Below, in pieces: positions 15,250 through 24,878 of a stretch of 64,000 bases of DNA. Each line of letters begins with the position of its first letter. Position 1 is the first letter of the stretch. A model generated the notes under the pieces. That model was not told where the DNA came from and made no database searches. It saw nothing but the letters and a program-made list of their open reading frames with translations. The position numbers were made by a program, and so were the translations under genes. This DNA comes from UBA11574 sp963752565 (lineage in GTDB: Bacteria; Desulfobacterota; Desulfobacteria; Desulfobacterales; UBA11574), in the NCBI GenBank assembly GCA_963752565.1, contig CAVVZC010000002.1, positions 1 through 64,000 of the forward strand, in the 5' to 3' direction.

Positions 15250-16638
15250 TCATTCCATTTTTTTCTTAAGCTCTCTCTCAGCCTCCTTTATTGCGGCCTT
15301 CACACATTTCAAGGCCGTTCCTCCAATGGACTTTCTCCGGTTGATCATTTGATCCGTGGTTAATATTTTGAATACGTCTTTTTTAATATGAGATGAAAAG
15401 GATTTTAACTCTTTGAGAGTGAGTTCTTGAAGCTCCTTTTTCTTGCTCGAAGCGTATGCAACCGCCTCTCCGACACAGCCATGTGCCTGGCGAAACGGCA
15501 TACCTTTGACCACAAGATAGTCCGCCATATCGGTGGCATTCAAAAATCCCTTGGATGTCGCCCGCTCCATTGTCTCTTGATTTATCTTCAATTTTGGAAG
15601 CATTTTTATATAAATTTCAATACATTTTTTTAATATGTCCACGGTTTGGAACAAGCCGGTTTTATCTTCCTGCATGTCCCGATTATAAGCCAATGGCAAT
15701 GACTTCATCATCGTCAAAAGGGAAATCAGATCTCCGAAAACACGCCCTGATTTTCCCCGCACCAGTTCAGGCACATCGGGGTTCTTCTTTTGAGGCATAA
15801 TGCTGCTGCCGGTGGCAAAGGAATCCGGAAGCTCAATAAAACCAAATTCGGATGAAGACCATAAAATGAGCTCTTCCGACATTCGGCTTAAATGAACCAT
15901 GCAGATACTTGCGGCTGATAGAAATTCAATGATAAAATCTCTGTCTGAAACCGCATCGATACTGTTCGCCGATACTTTGGGAAAGTCGAGAAGCTGTGCC
16001 GTGTACTCCCTGTCAATGGGATATGTTGTTCCGGCGATGGCCGCACTTCCTAAGGGCAAAACGTTTATTCGTTTTAAACCGTCATTGAACCTGTCGATAT
16101 CTCTTGAAAACATCTCGTAATACGCCATGAAATGATGGGACAAAAGAACCGGTTGCGCCCGCTGCAGATGTGTATAACCGGGCAGAACAACATCAATGTA
16201 TGTTTTTGCCAGGTCCACGATGACCTTTGAAAGCTTAACAAGGTGCTTTACCGTTTTTAAGGTCTCATCCCTTAAATACATCCTCACATCCAATACGACC
16301 TGGTCATTTCGGCTTCTTGCAGTATGAAGCTTCTGTGCGACCTTTCCAACTTTTTCGATAAGCCTGGTCTCGATGTGCATGTGAATATCCTCCAGGCCGA
16401 TATCAAACTGGAACGCTCCCCGTTCAATCTCTCGCTTGATCAAGCCAAGCCCTTCAATCAATGCCAACGCATCTGCGTCTGAAATAATAGAAGCCTTTGC
16501 AAGCATGCGGCAGTGGGCAATACTTCCTTCAATATCATAAGAATATAAGCGTTTATCGATATCAATGGAAGATGTAAACTCTTCAACCATTCTATCCGTT
16601 TTTTCGGAAAACCTGCCGTTCCAAAGTTTTTCAGACAT
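15250..16638 (-). CDS. argH: Argininosuccinate lyase
   Basis: It splits argininosuccinate to arginine and fumarate, the last step of arginine synthesis. The 462-residue fumarase/aspartase superfamily protein begins MSEKLWNGRFSEKTD and has TARSRNDQV, the catalytic HTHLQ-like stretch (YTHLQRAQP) and the flexible loop GSSIMPQKKNPD with the catalytic serine. Two in-frame starts precede the chosen ATG (16638). GAGG lies at the right distance for this one. The gene is separated from argG by a repeat-filled gap of about 330 bases. Confidence 0.95.
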   Translation of the reverse strand: MSEKLWNGRFSEKTDRMVEEFTSSIDIDKRLYSYDIEGSIAHCRMLAKASIISDADALALIEGLGLIKREIERGAFQFDIGLEDIHMHIETRLIEKVGKVAQKLHTARSRNDQVVLDVRMYLRDETLKTVKHLVKLSKVIVDLAKTYIDVVLPGYTHLQRAQPVLLSHHFMAYYEMFSRDIDRFNDGLKRINVLPLGSAAIAGTTYPIDREYTAQLLDFPKVSANSIDAVSDRDFIIEFLSAASICMVHLSRMSEELILWSSSEFGFIELPDSFATGSSIMPQKKNPDVPELVRGKSGRVFGDLISLLTMMKSLPLAYNRDMQEDKTGLFQTVDILKKCIEIYIKMLPKLKINQETMERATSKGFLNATDMADYLVVKGMPFRQAHGCVGEAVAYASSKKKELQELTLKELKSFSSHIKKDVFKILTTDQMINRRKSIGGTALKCVKAAIKEAERELKKKME

Positions 16639-16644
16639 CATCAC

Positions 16645-16967
16645 CTCGTTTTATGCCATATTACCGTCTATCAATCATGCTGTCTGGATTTAGCCCACTT
16701 ATCACCTAACCCGGACAAACCGGAAAAGTTACAAGTGAGCTAAAGTTTGAAGTGAGCTAAAGTTAAGGAGTCGCTACGCTCCGGCTATTACTATCAAATA
16801 CAATTGCCAGAATACCTTAACTTCCCCGATGAATACGGGATAAATAGGCATTTTAGATCACTTCCCCGTTTAATACGGGATAAATAGGCACTTCACACTT
16901 GATAAGTTTAGATTTTTTTGCCACAAAAAACACGAAAATCACATTTAAGAAACTAATCCCCATCACC
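16645..16967. repeat. Repeat-filled spacer between argG and argH (TGAGCTAAAG repeat, copy B)
   Basis: Bases 16734-16900 repeat the unit seen at 11691-11824: GTGAGCTAAAGTTTGAAGTG at one end, CTTCCCCGATGAATACGGG and then GGGATAAATAGGCACTT at the other. The closing part is present twice in tandem. Just before it, ACCCGGACAAACCGG (16709) matches a word also found at 55992. No gene is visible. Confidence 0.7.
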
Positions 16968-18170
16968 TTATTTTTTCATCATCTTCTGAATTCTCAATCT
17001 CAGTGCATTCAAACGTATAAAACCTTCTGCATCTTTTTGTCGGTATACGGCATCGTCTTCAAACGTAGCAAAATCTTCGCTGTAAATGGACAAATCGGAT
17101 TTACGCCCGAGAACCATGCAGTGTCCTTTATAAAGCTCTAATCGCACCTTTCCCGAAACATTTTTTTGGGTCTGGTCGACCATATTCTGGAGCAGTTCCA
17201 ACTCGGGTGAAAACCAGAAACCATAATACACCAGTTCGGAATACTTCGGAATCAGTGAATCACGCAAGTGCATGACTTCTCTGTCCATGGTAATCGATTC
17301 CATGGCAATATGTGCCGTCCTTAGCACCGTGCCGCCCGGAGTTTCGTAGACGCCTCGAGATTTCATGCCCACGAAACGATTTTCGACAATATCCGCCCTC
17401 CCGATGCCGTGACGTCCTGCCAACCTGTTGAGCTCTTTGAGAAAATTCGCCGGGGACATATTTTCATCGTTTATCGCCACAGGATTGCCCTGTTCAAACG
17501 TTATGTCGATAATCTCGGGTTCATCAGGGGCATCCCGGGGGGACACGGTCATGGTAAACATATCCGCAGGCGGCTGCTTCCAGGGATCTTCAAGCTGGCC
17601 CCCCTCGAAACTGATGTGAAGAAGATTTCTATCGGTGCTGTATGGCTTTGCATGCGTTGTCGGAACCTTGATACCATGTTGTTCGGCAAAAGCCATGAGA
17701 GCACTGCGAGAGTTAAGATCCCATTCACGCCACGGCGCAATAATCTTTATATTTGGATCGATGGCCAGATAGCTGAGTTCAAACCTTACCTGGTCGTTCC
17801 CCTTGCCGGTTGCACCATGACTTACCGCATCAGCTCCTTCTATGGTTGCAATTTCCATCTGTCGTTTTGCAATCAGAGGCCTGGCAAGAGAGGTGCCCAA
17901 AAGATACTGTCCTTCATAGATGGCATTGGCACGAAACGCCGGAAAAACATAATCTTTGACAAAAGTTTCCTGCAAATCATCGATATACACCTTACTTGCC
18001 CCGGTATTTATAGCATTCTCTTTTATTTGATCGACTTCATCGCCCTGACCGATGTTCGCTGAAAATGCGATAACATCACATTCATAGGTTTCAATGAGCC
18101 ATTTTAGGATGACAGACGTATCGAGGCCCCCTGAATATGCCAGAACAATTTTATGAATAGAATCAGACAC
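16968..18170 (-). CDS. argG: Argininosuccinate synthase
   Basis: It joins citrulline and aspartate at the cost of ATP. The 400-residue protein has the PP-loop AYSGGLDTSV at the start, GATGKGNDQVRFE for citrulline/aspartate binding and the usual C-terminal helix. It starts with GTG whose G is also the last base of the argF stop (TAGTG), so the two genes are translationally coupled. Length is normal. Confidence 0.96.
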   Translation of the reverse strand: MSDSIHKIVLAYSGGLDTSVILKWLIETYECDVIAFSANIGQGDEVDQIKENAINTGASKVYIDDLQETFVKDYVFPAFRANAIYEGQYLLGTSLARPLIAKRQMEIATIEGADAVSHGATGKGNDQVRFELSYLAIDPNIKIIAPWREWDLNSRSALMAFAEQHGIKVPTTHAKPYSTDRNLLHISFEGGQLEDPWKQPPADMFTMTVSPRDAPDEPEIIDITFEQGNPVAINDENMSPANFLKELNRLAGRHGIGRADIVENRFVGMKSRGVYETPGGTVLRTAHIAMESITMDREVMHLRDSLIPKYSELVYYGFWFSPELELLQNMVDQTQKNVSGKVRLELYKGHCMVLGRKSDLSIYSEDFATFEDDAVYRQKDAEGFIRLNALRLRIQKMMKK

Positions 18171-19090
18171 TATGAATCTCCTTTTAGTAGAACATCCAGT
18201 ATCGCCTTATGCATGTGCATCTTGTTTTCAGATTGATCCCAGACAACGGAATTGGGCCCCTCCAATACGTCTTCATGAATCTCTTCACCCCTGTGTGCCG
18301 GAAGGCAGTGCATCACAATAGCATCTTCGGCGGCGTGTTTTAACAGCATCTTATTGACCTGAAAAGGTTCAAAAACCCGCTTCCTGCCGTCCAGCTCACC
18401 CTCTCTCCCCATGCTGGCCCAAACATCGGTATACACAACATCGGCATTGTTCACGGCTTCAACAGGGTCCGTGGTTAAAACAATTTTTCCAACGCTTCGA
18501 TCCAACGCCCTTTCCATGACACTCCGGTCAGGTGAATACCCATCAGGACAGGCGACAATAAGGTTCAAACCTAGAACAGCCGCAGCATTGATCCAGGAAT
18601 GCGCAACATTATTTCCGTCGCCGACCCAGGCAATGTTAATGTCCTTGTAGCCGCCTTTATATTCGATTACCGTCATAATATCGCTTAAAACCTGGCATGG
18701 ATGAAAAAGATCAGTAAGGGCATTAATGACCGGAATGGTCGAAAATTCGGCAAACTCGTCTAAAAGTTCCTGTGAATATGTGCGAATCGCCAGACCGTCC
18801 AAATACCTTGAAAGCACCCTTGCAGTATCCCGAACAGGCTCGTTTCGGGCGATTTGGGTGTCTTTGGCACTGATAAAAATCGGCGTCCCGCCCAGTTGTG
18901 CCATTGCCGCTTCAAAGGAAACACGTGTGCGGGTTGACGGCTTTTCGAAAATAAGGCCCAGGGTTTTGCCCCCAAGGGTTCTGTCGGTGACCCCGTTTTT
19001 AAATCTCTTCTTAAGCTCGGCCGCCCGTTCAAAGAGTCGCTCAAAATCCTCTCTGGCAAGATCTAAAAGTGTCAAAATGTCTTTTTTCAC
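18170..19090 (-). CDS. argF: Ornithine carbamoyltransferase
   Basis: It makes citrulline from ornithine and carbamoyl phosphate. The 306-residue enzyme carries the carbamoyl-phosphate loop STRTRVSFE, the FHPCQ motif, the ornithine loop DVWASMG and the catalytic cysteine in HCLPAHRGEE. All key residues are present. It lies between argD (upstream) and argG (one-base overlap) in an argB-D-F-G-H run. Confidence 0.96.
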   Translation of the reverse strand: MKKDILTLLDLAREDFERLFERAAELKKRFKNGVTDRTLGGKTLGLIFEKPSTRTRVSFEAAMAQLGGTPIFISAKDTQIARNEPVRDTARVLSRYLDGLAIRTYSQELLDEFAEFSTIPVINALTDLFHPCQVLSDIMTVIEYKGGYKDINIAWVGDGNNVAHSWINAAAVLGLNLIVACPDGYSPDRSVMERALDRSVGKIVLTTDPVEAVNNADVVYTDVWASMGREGELDGRKRVFEPFQVNKMLLKHAAEDAIVMHCLPAHRGEEIHEDVLEGPNSVVWDQSENKMHMHKAILDVLLKGDS

Positions 19091-19268
19091 GGTAACCCCA
19101 GTTGTTGATTGATGATTTTCGATTGAAGATTGGTTGTATTAGGAAATAGGAATTATAAAATAGATGACCGAAAATGGACGCAAATGAACATAAATATTTT
19201 TATTTTAATTCGTGTTTATTCGTGTTCATCCGTGGTTTCCCCTATCCTCTTTCCTCTTTTCTTTTTCC
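19091..19268. other. Short spacer with a dispersed repeat
   Basis: No gene is visible. It contains GACGCAAATGAACATAAATA and then ATTCGTGTTTATTCGTG and CATCCGTGGTTTCC. Similar wording (TGTTTATCCGTGATTTCCCT) occurs at 60860-60890, so this looks like a dispersed intergenic repeat. Confidence 0.45.
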
Positions 19269-20450
19269 TCAATCTAATATCTCATCCAGGCATGCTACAA
19301 GCGCATCAATCTCTTCTTTTTGGACGATGAGCGGAGGAATAAACCGCAAGATATTTCCCTGGATGCAGTTTATCAAAAATCCTTTCTCCATGCATGAATT
19401 GACAATGGCATCCCCTTCTATTTTGAGTTTCATTCCCAAAAGAAGTCCCATTCCGCGAACATCCACAATCGATTCATGCTTGGCTTTCAACCCCGACAGT
19501 CTTTCTTTAAAATAGGCTCCCATTTTTGCACAATGATGAATGAGATTTTCTTCTAAAAGCACCTTGACAACCTGGACTGAAGCTGCGGTGATAATGGGAG
19601 TTCCTCCGAAGGTCGACGCATGGGCTCCCGGCCCAAATGCTTCTGCAACCTCTTCAGTGGCCAGCATGGCCCCTATGGGCAATCCATTGGCAAGGGCCTT
19701 TGCCAGGGTCATGATGTCCGGTTCAATCCCAAAATGTTCGTAGGCAAAAAACTTGCCTGTTCGTCCCATTCCGGTCTGGATTTCATCAAAAATCAAAAGG
19801 ACATTTGTTTCGTCACATCGGCGTCTGACGGCTTTAAGGTAATCCGGATCCGGGCAACGAACGCCGCCTTCACCCTGGATGGGTTCTAGTAAAACAGCAC
19901 AAGTAGATGGACCGATGCTTTTTCGCAGCGCATCGATGTCGTTAAACGGTATATGGTCGAAACCTTCAAGAACCGGTTCAAACCCCTTTCTGATTTTATC
20001 CTGACCGGTGGCGGAAAGGGTGGCCATTGTCCTGCCATGAAAAGACTTCTCCATGGTAACAATTCTGTACCGCTCACTTTCACCTTTGTCCTTGAAATAC
20101 TTCCGAGCCAGTTTGATGGCGGCCTCATTCGCTTCAGCGCCACTGTTGCAGAAAAAAACCCGGTCTGCAAAACTGTTTTGTGTAAGTCGATACGCCAGCT
20201 CAATCTGAGGCTCTGTATAGTAAAGATTCGATACATGTAAAAGAACATCAGCCTGTTTTGATAATGCCTCTGAAACTTTTGGATGGGCATGGCCTAAATT
20301 GCAAACGGCGATACCGGAGACAAAATCCATATACTTTTTGCCTTCGGTATCCCAAAGGCTGCACCCTTTCCCTTTTGTGATGACAACAGGAAATCTGTTA
20401 TATGTTTTTGCGATAACCTTATCTGCCGTGTTCATTATATGTTGGCTCAT
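19269..20450 (-). CDS. argD: Acetylornithine/succinyldiaminopimelate aminotransferase
   Basis: A PLP-dependent class III aminotransferase (393 residues) that makes N-acetylornithine in arginine synthesis and probably also serves succinyl-DAP in lysine synthesis. Motifs are FCNSGAEANEAAIKLARKY for PLP phosphate, FDEIQTGMGRTG with the PLP aspartate, and TLAKALANGLPIGA with the Schiff-base lysine. The start MSQHIMNTADK (20450) is preferred because GGGACCTGAA precedes it and homologues begin here. The longer open frame upstream is unlike the family. Confidence 0.95.
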   Translation of the reverse strand: MSQHIMNTADKVIAKTYNRFPVVITKGKGCSLWDTEGKKYMDFVSGIAVCNLGHAHPKVSEALSKQADVLLHVSNLYYTEPQIELAYRLTQNSFADRVFFCNSGAEANEAAIKLARKYFKDKGESERYRIVTMEKSFHGRTMATLSATGQDKIRKGFEPVLEGFDHIPFNDIDALRKSIGPSTCAVLLEPIQGEGGVRCPDPDYLKAVRRRCDETNVLLIFDEIQTGMGRTGKFFAYEHFGIEPDIMTLAKALANGLPIGAMLATEEVAEAFGPGAHASTFGGTPIITAASVQVVKVLLEENLIHHCAKMGAYFKERLSGLKAKHESIVDVRGMGLLLGMKLKIEGDAIVNSCMEKGFLINCIQGNILRFIPPLIVQKEEIDALVACLDEILD

Positions 20451-20729
20451 TTCAGGTCCCTTGTTCTCACATCCGGAATTTTCAATAATTACAAGGTCAG
20501 TAAACAGTGCTTCAGAAAAAAATTTAATCCTATCTAAAGCGATCAATTATTTGACTCGTAGCCAAACCCATAAATTTTTATGCAATATAGTGCCCGAACT
20601 AAAACTAGGATTTTTCGTTAAGATCAAGGAAGACGAAAATTTTAACCACAGGAATACTGGTCGTATTTCGAGGATTAAAATTTGAGTCTGACGCAGATAT
20701 TGGCGAAAAAAACAGTTTTCATTCGAGCA
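20451..20729. repeat. Spacer with inverted copy of the 2577-2650 repeat
   Basis: Bases about 20615-20690 read on the minus strand as TTTTAATCCTCGAAATACG, then TGTGGTTAAAATTTTCGTCT. They match 2577-2650 at most positions. The rest (20520-20610) is AT-rich with no gene. Confidence 0.6.
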
Positions 20730-21605
20730 CTAAATAGTGACTTCCGTTCCTATCCCCTTGTCTGTAAAAAGCTCCAGCAACAGGGCATGACGTTTACTTC
20801 CATTGATAATATGAACTTTTTCAACCCCGTTTTTCAGTGCCTCAAGGGCACATTCGATTTTAGGAATCATTCCCCCTGAAATTGCTTTTTCTTTTATCAT
20901 TTGGTCGATTTTATCCATATCAATTGACGATATCAATTCTCCGGAATGATTTAGGACACCTTCTACATCGGTAAGTAATATAAGACGTTTTGCTGAAAGG
21001 GCAACGGCCATACTGCTCGCGACAAGGTCTGCGTTGATGTTGTATGTTTCTCCTGAATCACCTGTACCCACAGGGGCAATAATAGGAATAAAACCCTCCC
21101 GGCTCAGTGTATTGATAATGCTCGGATTGATGTGCGTCACCTGGCCCACCAGTCCGGGATCAATGATCTCCGGCGGTTTGTTTTCATCCTCCTGATAAAC
21201 AATATGGAGCTTTTTTGCACGAATAAGCTCTCCGTCCTTTCCGCTCAAACCCACGGCCTTGCCGCCCTGTTTGTTGATCTGAGTCACAATATCTTTGTTA
21301 ACCTTTCCCCCAAGAACCATCTCAACAACATCCATTGTCGCTTCATCTGTCAATCGCATTCCTTTTATAAATTGGTGCTGCATCCCCATCTGGTCGAGAA
21401 CCTTGTTAATCTGCGGCCCGCCGCCATGAACAACAACCGGATTCAACCCGGTAAATTTCATCAAAGTGATATCACGCGCAAAATCAGCTTTCAGTTGATC
21501 GTCCACCATGGCGTGGCCGCCGTATTTGACCACGATGGTCATGCCATAGAAACGGCGGATATAAGGAAGTGCTTCAATCAGTATGTCGGCAACATTGGGA
21601 TTCAT
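20730..21605 (-). CDS. argB: Acetylglutamate kinase
   Basis: It phosphorylates N-acetylglutamate, usually the arginine-regulated step. The 291-residue amino-acid-kinase fold protein shows VVKYGGHAM near the start, VHGGGPQIN, the N-acetylglutamate-binding region RLTDEATMDVVEMVLGG and the nucleotide-binding GGMIPKIECAL. The N-terminal helix before the fold (residues 1-15) is of the kind found in arginine-sensitive hexameric kinases. It heads the arg gene run. Confidence 0.95.
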   Translation of the reverse strand: MNPNVADILIEALPYIRRFYGMTIVVKYGGHAMVDDQLKADFARDITLMKFTGLNPVVVHGGGPQINKVLDQMGMQHQFIKGMRLTDEATMDVVEMVLGGKVNKDIVTQINKQGGKAVGLSGKDGELIRAKKLHIVYQEDENKPPEIIDPGLVGQVTHINPSIINTLSREGFIPIIAPVGTGDSGETYNINADLVASSMAVALSAKRLILLTDVEGVLNHSGELISSIDMDKIDQMIKEKAISGGMIPKIECALEALKNGVEKVHIINGSKRHALLLELFTDKGIGTEVTI

Positions 21606-21892
21606 TTTTTTTCTTCTCGTTGTTTATTTAATCTTGAATTTACATGAGTCTGGGGCTTTGGTCTGCAAGTTAGAGCTTAAGCGAAATAACGCTTGTCTAA
21701 ATACCGCTTGCGGTGCGGGGAAACTTAAGGGCGAAGCCATTAGTGAACTATTGGCAAGCCCTTAATAACGCAGTAGGATGAAAGCCTCCGGCTCGCCCTT
21801 TGGGTGAAAATTGATGAGAAATAGCATCATCATCCGATTCTGTTAAATAACCCCTTAGAGATTACTCATGAATTGTTCATGCAAGATTCAGG
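21606..21892. repeat. Spacer between hslU and argB with GGCGAGCC-type repeat
   Basis: Read on the minus strand, 21725-21830 contains AATTTTCACC, GGGCGAGCC and CTGCGTTATTAAGGG. It matches 54211-54300 (AATTTTTCACC, GGCGAGCC, CTGCGTTATCAG). AAGGGC/GCCCTT arms (21727-21763) can form a hairpin without a T-run. No gene is visible. Confidence 0.5.
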
Positions 21893-23266
21893 TTATAAAA
21901 TATACTGTCTCAAATCCTCGTCGTCTTTAATGTCCTTCAGTTTGTCTTCCACAAATGTTTTGTCAATAACCACCCGTTTGTCTTCCATATCCGGAGCATC
22001 GAAAAGAATGTCCTCCAACAGACACTCCATCAGCGTATAGAGCCTTCTGGCCCCTATATTCTCGGTCATGTCGTTGACCTCTTCAGCAATTCTCGCGATT
22101 TCTTCAACAGCTTCATTTTTAAAAACAACGTCAACATCTTCGGTCTTTAAAAGCGCCAGATATTGAAGAAGAAGTGCATTTTTCGGTTCGGTCAATATCC
22201 TCACAAACTCTTTCCTGCCCAGTGAATCCAATTCCACCCGGATGGGGAACCGGCCCTGAAGCTCAGGGATCATGTCCGATGGCTTCACAGTGTGAAATGC
22301 TCCCGCAGCGATAAAAAGAATGTTGTCCGTCTTAACCGGACCATACTTTGTCATTACGGTGCTCCCTTCCACAATGGGAAGAAGATCTCTCTGAACGCCT
22401 TCCCGGGATACATCGGGGCCTTGTGTGCCGTTTCTTCCGACAATTTTATCAATCTCATCCAAAAAGATGATTCCTGATTGTTCGACTTTGTTAATGGCTT
22501 CTTTGACGACCTTATCCATATCCACCAAGTTTTGAGCCTCTTCGGCAGAGAGCATTTCCATGGCTTCAGGCACTTTTACTTTTCGTCGTTTTGTATTTTT
22601 GGGCAGAAGATTTCCTATCATGTCTTTGAAATTAATGCCCATTTCTTCCATACCCACGTTGGAAAATATTTCAACAACAGGCATTGTCCGATCTGAAACG
22701 TCAAGATCAACATACCGATTATCCATTTTCCCTTCACGGAGCATTTTTCGAAGTTTCTCTCTTGTGGAAGAAGATGTTCCTGAACGGTCTGAGACAAGCT
22801 CAAACTGCGGTTCGCTTCCATCTTCTGGTTTAGGCGTCGATTTTAATCCGCTTTTGGGAAGTAACAGATCGAGCATCCTCTCTTCAGCAATCCGGCCCCC
22901 TTTCTCCTTAACGGCCTCCTGTTCTCTTGTTCTAAGCAGGTTTACAGTAAGTTCCAAAAGGTCTCTAACCATAGATTCAACGTCCCTGCCAACATATCCC
23001 ACTTCTGTAAACTTGGATGCCTCAACCTTGTTAAACGGTGAATCGGTCAGATTGGAAAGTCTTCTTGCTATCTCGGTTTTTCCAACGCCGGTGGGTCCGA
23101 TGAGTATGATATTCTTCGGCACAATTTCATCACGGAGATCTTCCGGAACCTGCTGTCTGCGCCAACGGTTCCGCAAAGCAATGGCTACTGAACGTTTGGC
23201 ATTATGCTGGCCAATTATATATTTATCAAGTTCTTCGACAATTTCATTGGGTTTAAGATTACTCAT
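21893..23266 (-). CDS. hslU: ATP-dependent protease ATPase subunit HslU
   Basis: The AAA+ unfoldase ring of the HslUV protease, feeding proteins to HslV. The 457-residue protein has Walker A GPTGVGKTE (about residue 60) and a long inserted I-domain with low conservation. Walker B IIFLDEIDKI follows, then the sensor region GRFPIRVEL and a C terminus ending DLRQYIL, which docks into HslV. It lies 30 bases downstream of hslV. Confidence 0.97.
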   Translation of the reverse strand: MSNLKPNEIVEELDKYIIGQHNAKRSVAIALRNRWRRQQVPEDLRDEIVPKNIILIGPTGVGKTEIARRLSNLTDSPFNKVEASKFTEVGYVGRDVESMVRDLLELTVNLLRTREQEAVKEKGGRIAEERMLDLLLPKSGLKSTPKPEDGSEPQFELVSDRSGTSSSTREKLRKMLREGKMDNRYVDLDVSDRTMPVVEIFSNVGMEEMGINFKDMIGNLLPKNTKRRKVKVPEAMEMLSAEEAQNLVDMDKVVKEAINKVEQSGIIFLDEIDKIVGRNGTQGPDVSREGVQRDLLPIVEGSTVMTKYGPVKTDNILFIAAGAFHTVKPSDMIPELQGRFPIRVELDSLGRKEFVRILTEPKNALLLQYLALLKTEDVDVVFKNEAVEEIARIAEEVNDMTENIGARRLYTLMECLLEDILFDAPDMEDKRVVIDKTFVEDKLKDIKDDEDLRQYIL

Positions 23267-23296
23267 TTTATCACTTCTTCATTATCGGTTTAAAGG

Positions 23297-23827
23297 TTAT
23301 AATTCTTCAATCGTGATGGCATCATTTGTAAAGACACATATGGAACCCGCTATTTTCATGGCTTCTTTAACAATGCCGGCAGCATCCATATCCGCATGTC
23401 TAATCAGAGCAGTTGCCGCCGCCTGCGCTCCGGGGCCGCCTGATCCAATTCCCATAACACCTTCATCCGGTTCAATCACATCACCATTTCCTGAAATAAC
23501 AAACATGTCTTTTTCATCTACGGCAATCATAATTGCTTCGAGACGTCTTAAAAATTTATCGGTTCGCCAATCCCGGGCCAATTCTACGGCACTACGCATC
23601 AGGTTTCCATTGTACCGCTCAAGCTTTTTTTCCAAACGTTCTGAAAGGTTCAAGGCATCGGCTGTGGCCCCGGCAAATCCCACAATGATGTTGTCGTTGT
23701 AAATCCTCCGGACCTTTTTGGCCTTATGCTTGATAACGACATTGTTCAATGTAACCTGACCGTCACCGGCCACAGCGACTTTCCCCTTATGTCTGACAGC
23801 TAGAATTGTCGTACCATGTAATTTCAT
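23297..23827 (-). CDS. hslV: ATP-dependent protease peptidase subunit HslV
   Basis: The threonine protease core of HslUV. The 176-residue precursor starts MKLHGTTILAVRHKGKV. Cleavage after Gly5 would expose the catalytic threonine of TTILAVR, with the catalytic lysine and GDGQVT following in the usual places. GSGGPGAQAAATAL is also diagnostic. It is arranged xerC-hslV-hslU, a widespread order. Confidence 0.97.
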   Translation of the reverse strand: MKLHGTTILAVRHKGKVAVAGDGQVTLNNVVIKHKAKKVRRIYNDNIIVGFAGATADALNLSERLEKKLERYNGNLMRSAVELARDWRTDKFLRRLEAIMIAVDEKDMFVISGNGDVIEPDEGVMGIGSGGPGAQAAATALIRHADMDAAGIVKEAMKIAGSICVFTNDAITIEEL

Positions 23828-23942
23828 CGTTTTAATCTTGTTTCCTCGGGTTTCGCACCCACATTTTTTATCGCCCTGTCAGGATTTGAAACGCTCCGTT
23901 TAGGCCGATGTTAGCAGTGAAACACATGGCGATGGGCCGCTT

Positions 23943-24878
23943 TCATCGTCTCGGGTGCGCCTTGTCATAGGTTTCCATTAACCTGTCAATGCTCACGTGG
24001 GTATATTTCTGTGTCGTGGATAGACTTTTATGTCCCAAAAGTTCCTGAACCACCCTCAAATCCGCCCCGGCATCTAGCATATGTGTTGCAAATGTATGAC
24101 GCAGAGCATGGGGAGAAACAGGTATCAAGAGACCGCATTCCCTTGCCGTTTTTTCAAGAATGCGGGCTATGGAGCGGCTTGTCAGGCGACCATGGTCCTT
24201 GTTTAAAAAGAGTGGCGTGTTATCGTCTTCTCCGATACCCGCTTCCCCTTGCAATCTTTTTCTATACTCTTTAATCGCAGCTACGGCCTTTTTGCCGATG
24301 GGAACAATCCTTTCTTTGTCACCTTTCCCAACGACACGAATCAAACATTTTGTAAAATCCACATCAAAGACATTCAGACCTTCAAGTTCCGAAACACGGA
24401 TCCCGCTCGAGTAAAGTGTTTCAAAAATACCACGGTTCCTGATGCCGGCCAGTGTATCGGTCTTTATTGAATCGAGCAGCCTAAAAACATCATCGACGGG
24501 AAGGTACACTGGAATTGTTTTTTTCTGTTTCGGTGTTAAAATCAGACCCAAAGGGTTGTCCAGTATAACACCATGCTTGAGAAGAAATCTGAAAAAAGAA
24601 CGAACGGCCGAAAGTTTTCTCGCTATGGTAACTTTTTTGTTCTTCTTGTGTAAAAACCCCAGATAACCTCTTATCATCAGGCTGTTGATCTGATCGGCCT
24701 TTAACAGATCAGCACCCTTTTGATTCTCATTTGAAAAGTAGCTTTCACCGATAAATGAAATAAACTCGTTAAGATTGTGCGAATACGCACGACACGTGTT
24801 TGCAGCGTATCCCCTTTCAGAGTGAAGGGCATCGATAAAGGATCTGACTTGATTTTTCAAAGATTGTGAATTCATCAA
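23943..24878 (-). CDS. xerC: Site-specific tyrosine recombinase XerC-like
   Basis: It probably resolves chromosome dimers at dif together with a XerD partner not present here. The 311-residue protein has an N-terminal SAM-like core-binding domain (to about residue 120) and a catalytic domain with all six residues: Arg in SSGIRVSE, Lys in VGKGDKER, His/Arg in HALRHTFATH, His in LLGHKS and nucleophile Tyr in TTQKYTHVS. XerC rather than XerD is chosen because of the hslVU neighbourhood. Its ATG overlaps the preceding HAD gene stop by 4 bases. Confidence 0.9.
   Translation of the reverse strand: MMNSQSLKNQVRSFIDALHSERGYAANTCRAYSHNLNEFISFIGESYFSNENQKGADLLKADQINSLMIRGYLGFLHKKNKKVTIARKLSAVRSFFRFLLKHGVILDNPLGLILTPKQKKTIPVYLPVDDVFRLLDSIKTDTLAGIRNRGIFETLYSSGIRVSELEGLNVFDVDFTKCLIRVVGKGDKERIVPIGKKAVAAIKEYRKRLQGEAGIGEDDNTPLFLNKDHGRLTSRSIARILEKTARECGLLIPVSPHALRHTFATHMLDAGADLRVVQELLGHKSLSTTQKYTHVSIDRLMETYDKAHPRR

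Noticed and set aside
21727..21763. Terminator of hslU
   Set aside because: The hairpin has no T-run and lies over 120 bases beyond the stop; it is part of a dispersed repeat.
22560..23702. A 380-codon plus-strand frame opposite hslU and hslV
   Set aside because: Antisense to two strongly conserved genes, with serine- and arginine-rich low-quality translation.
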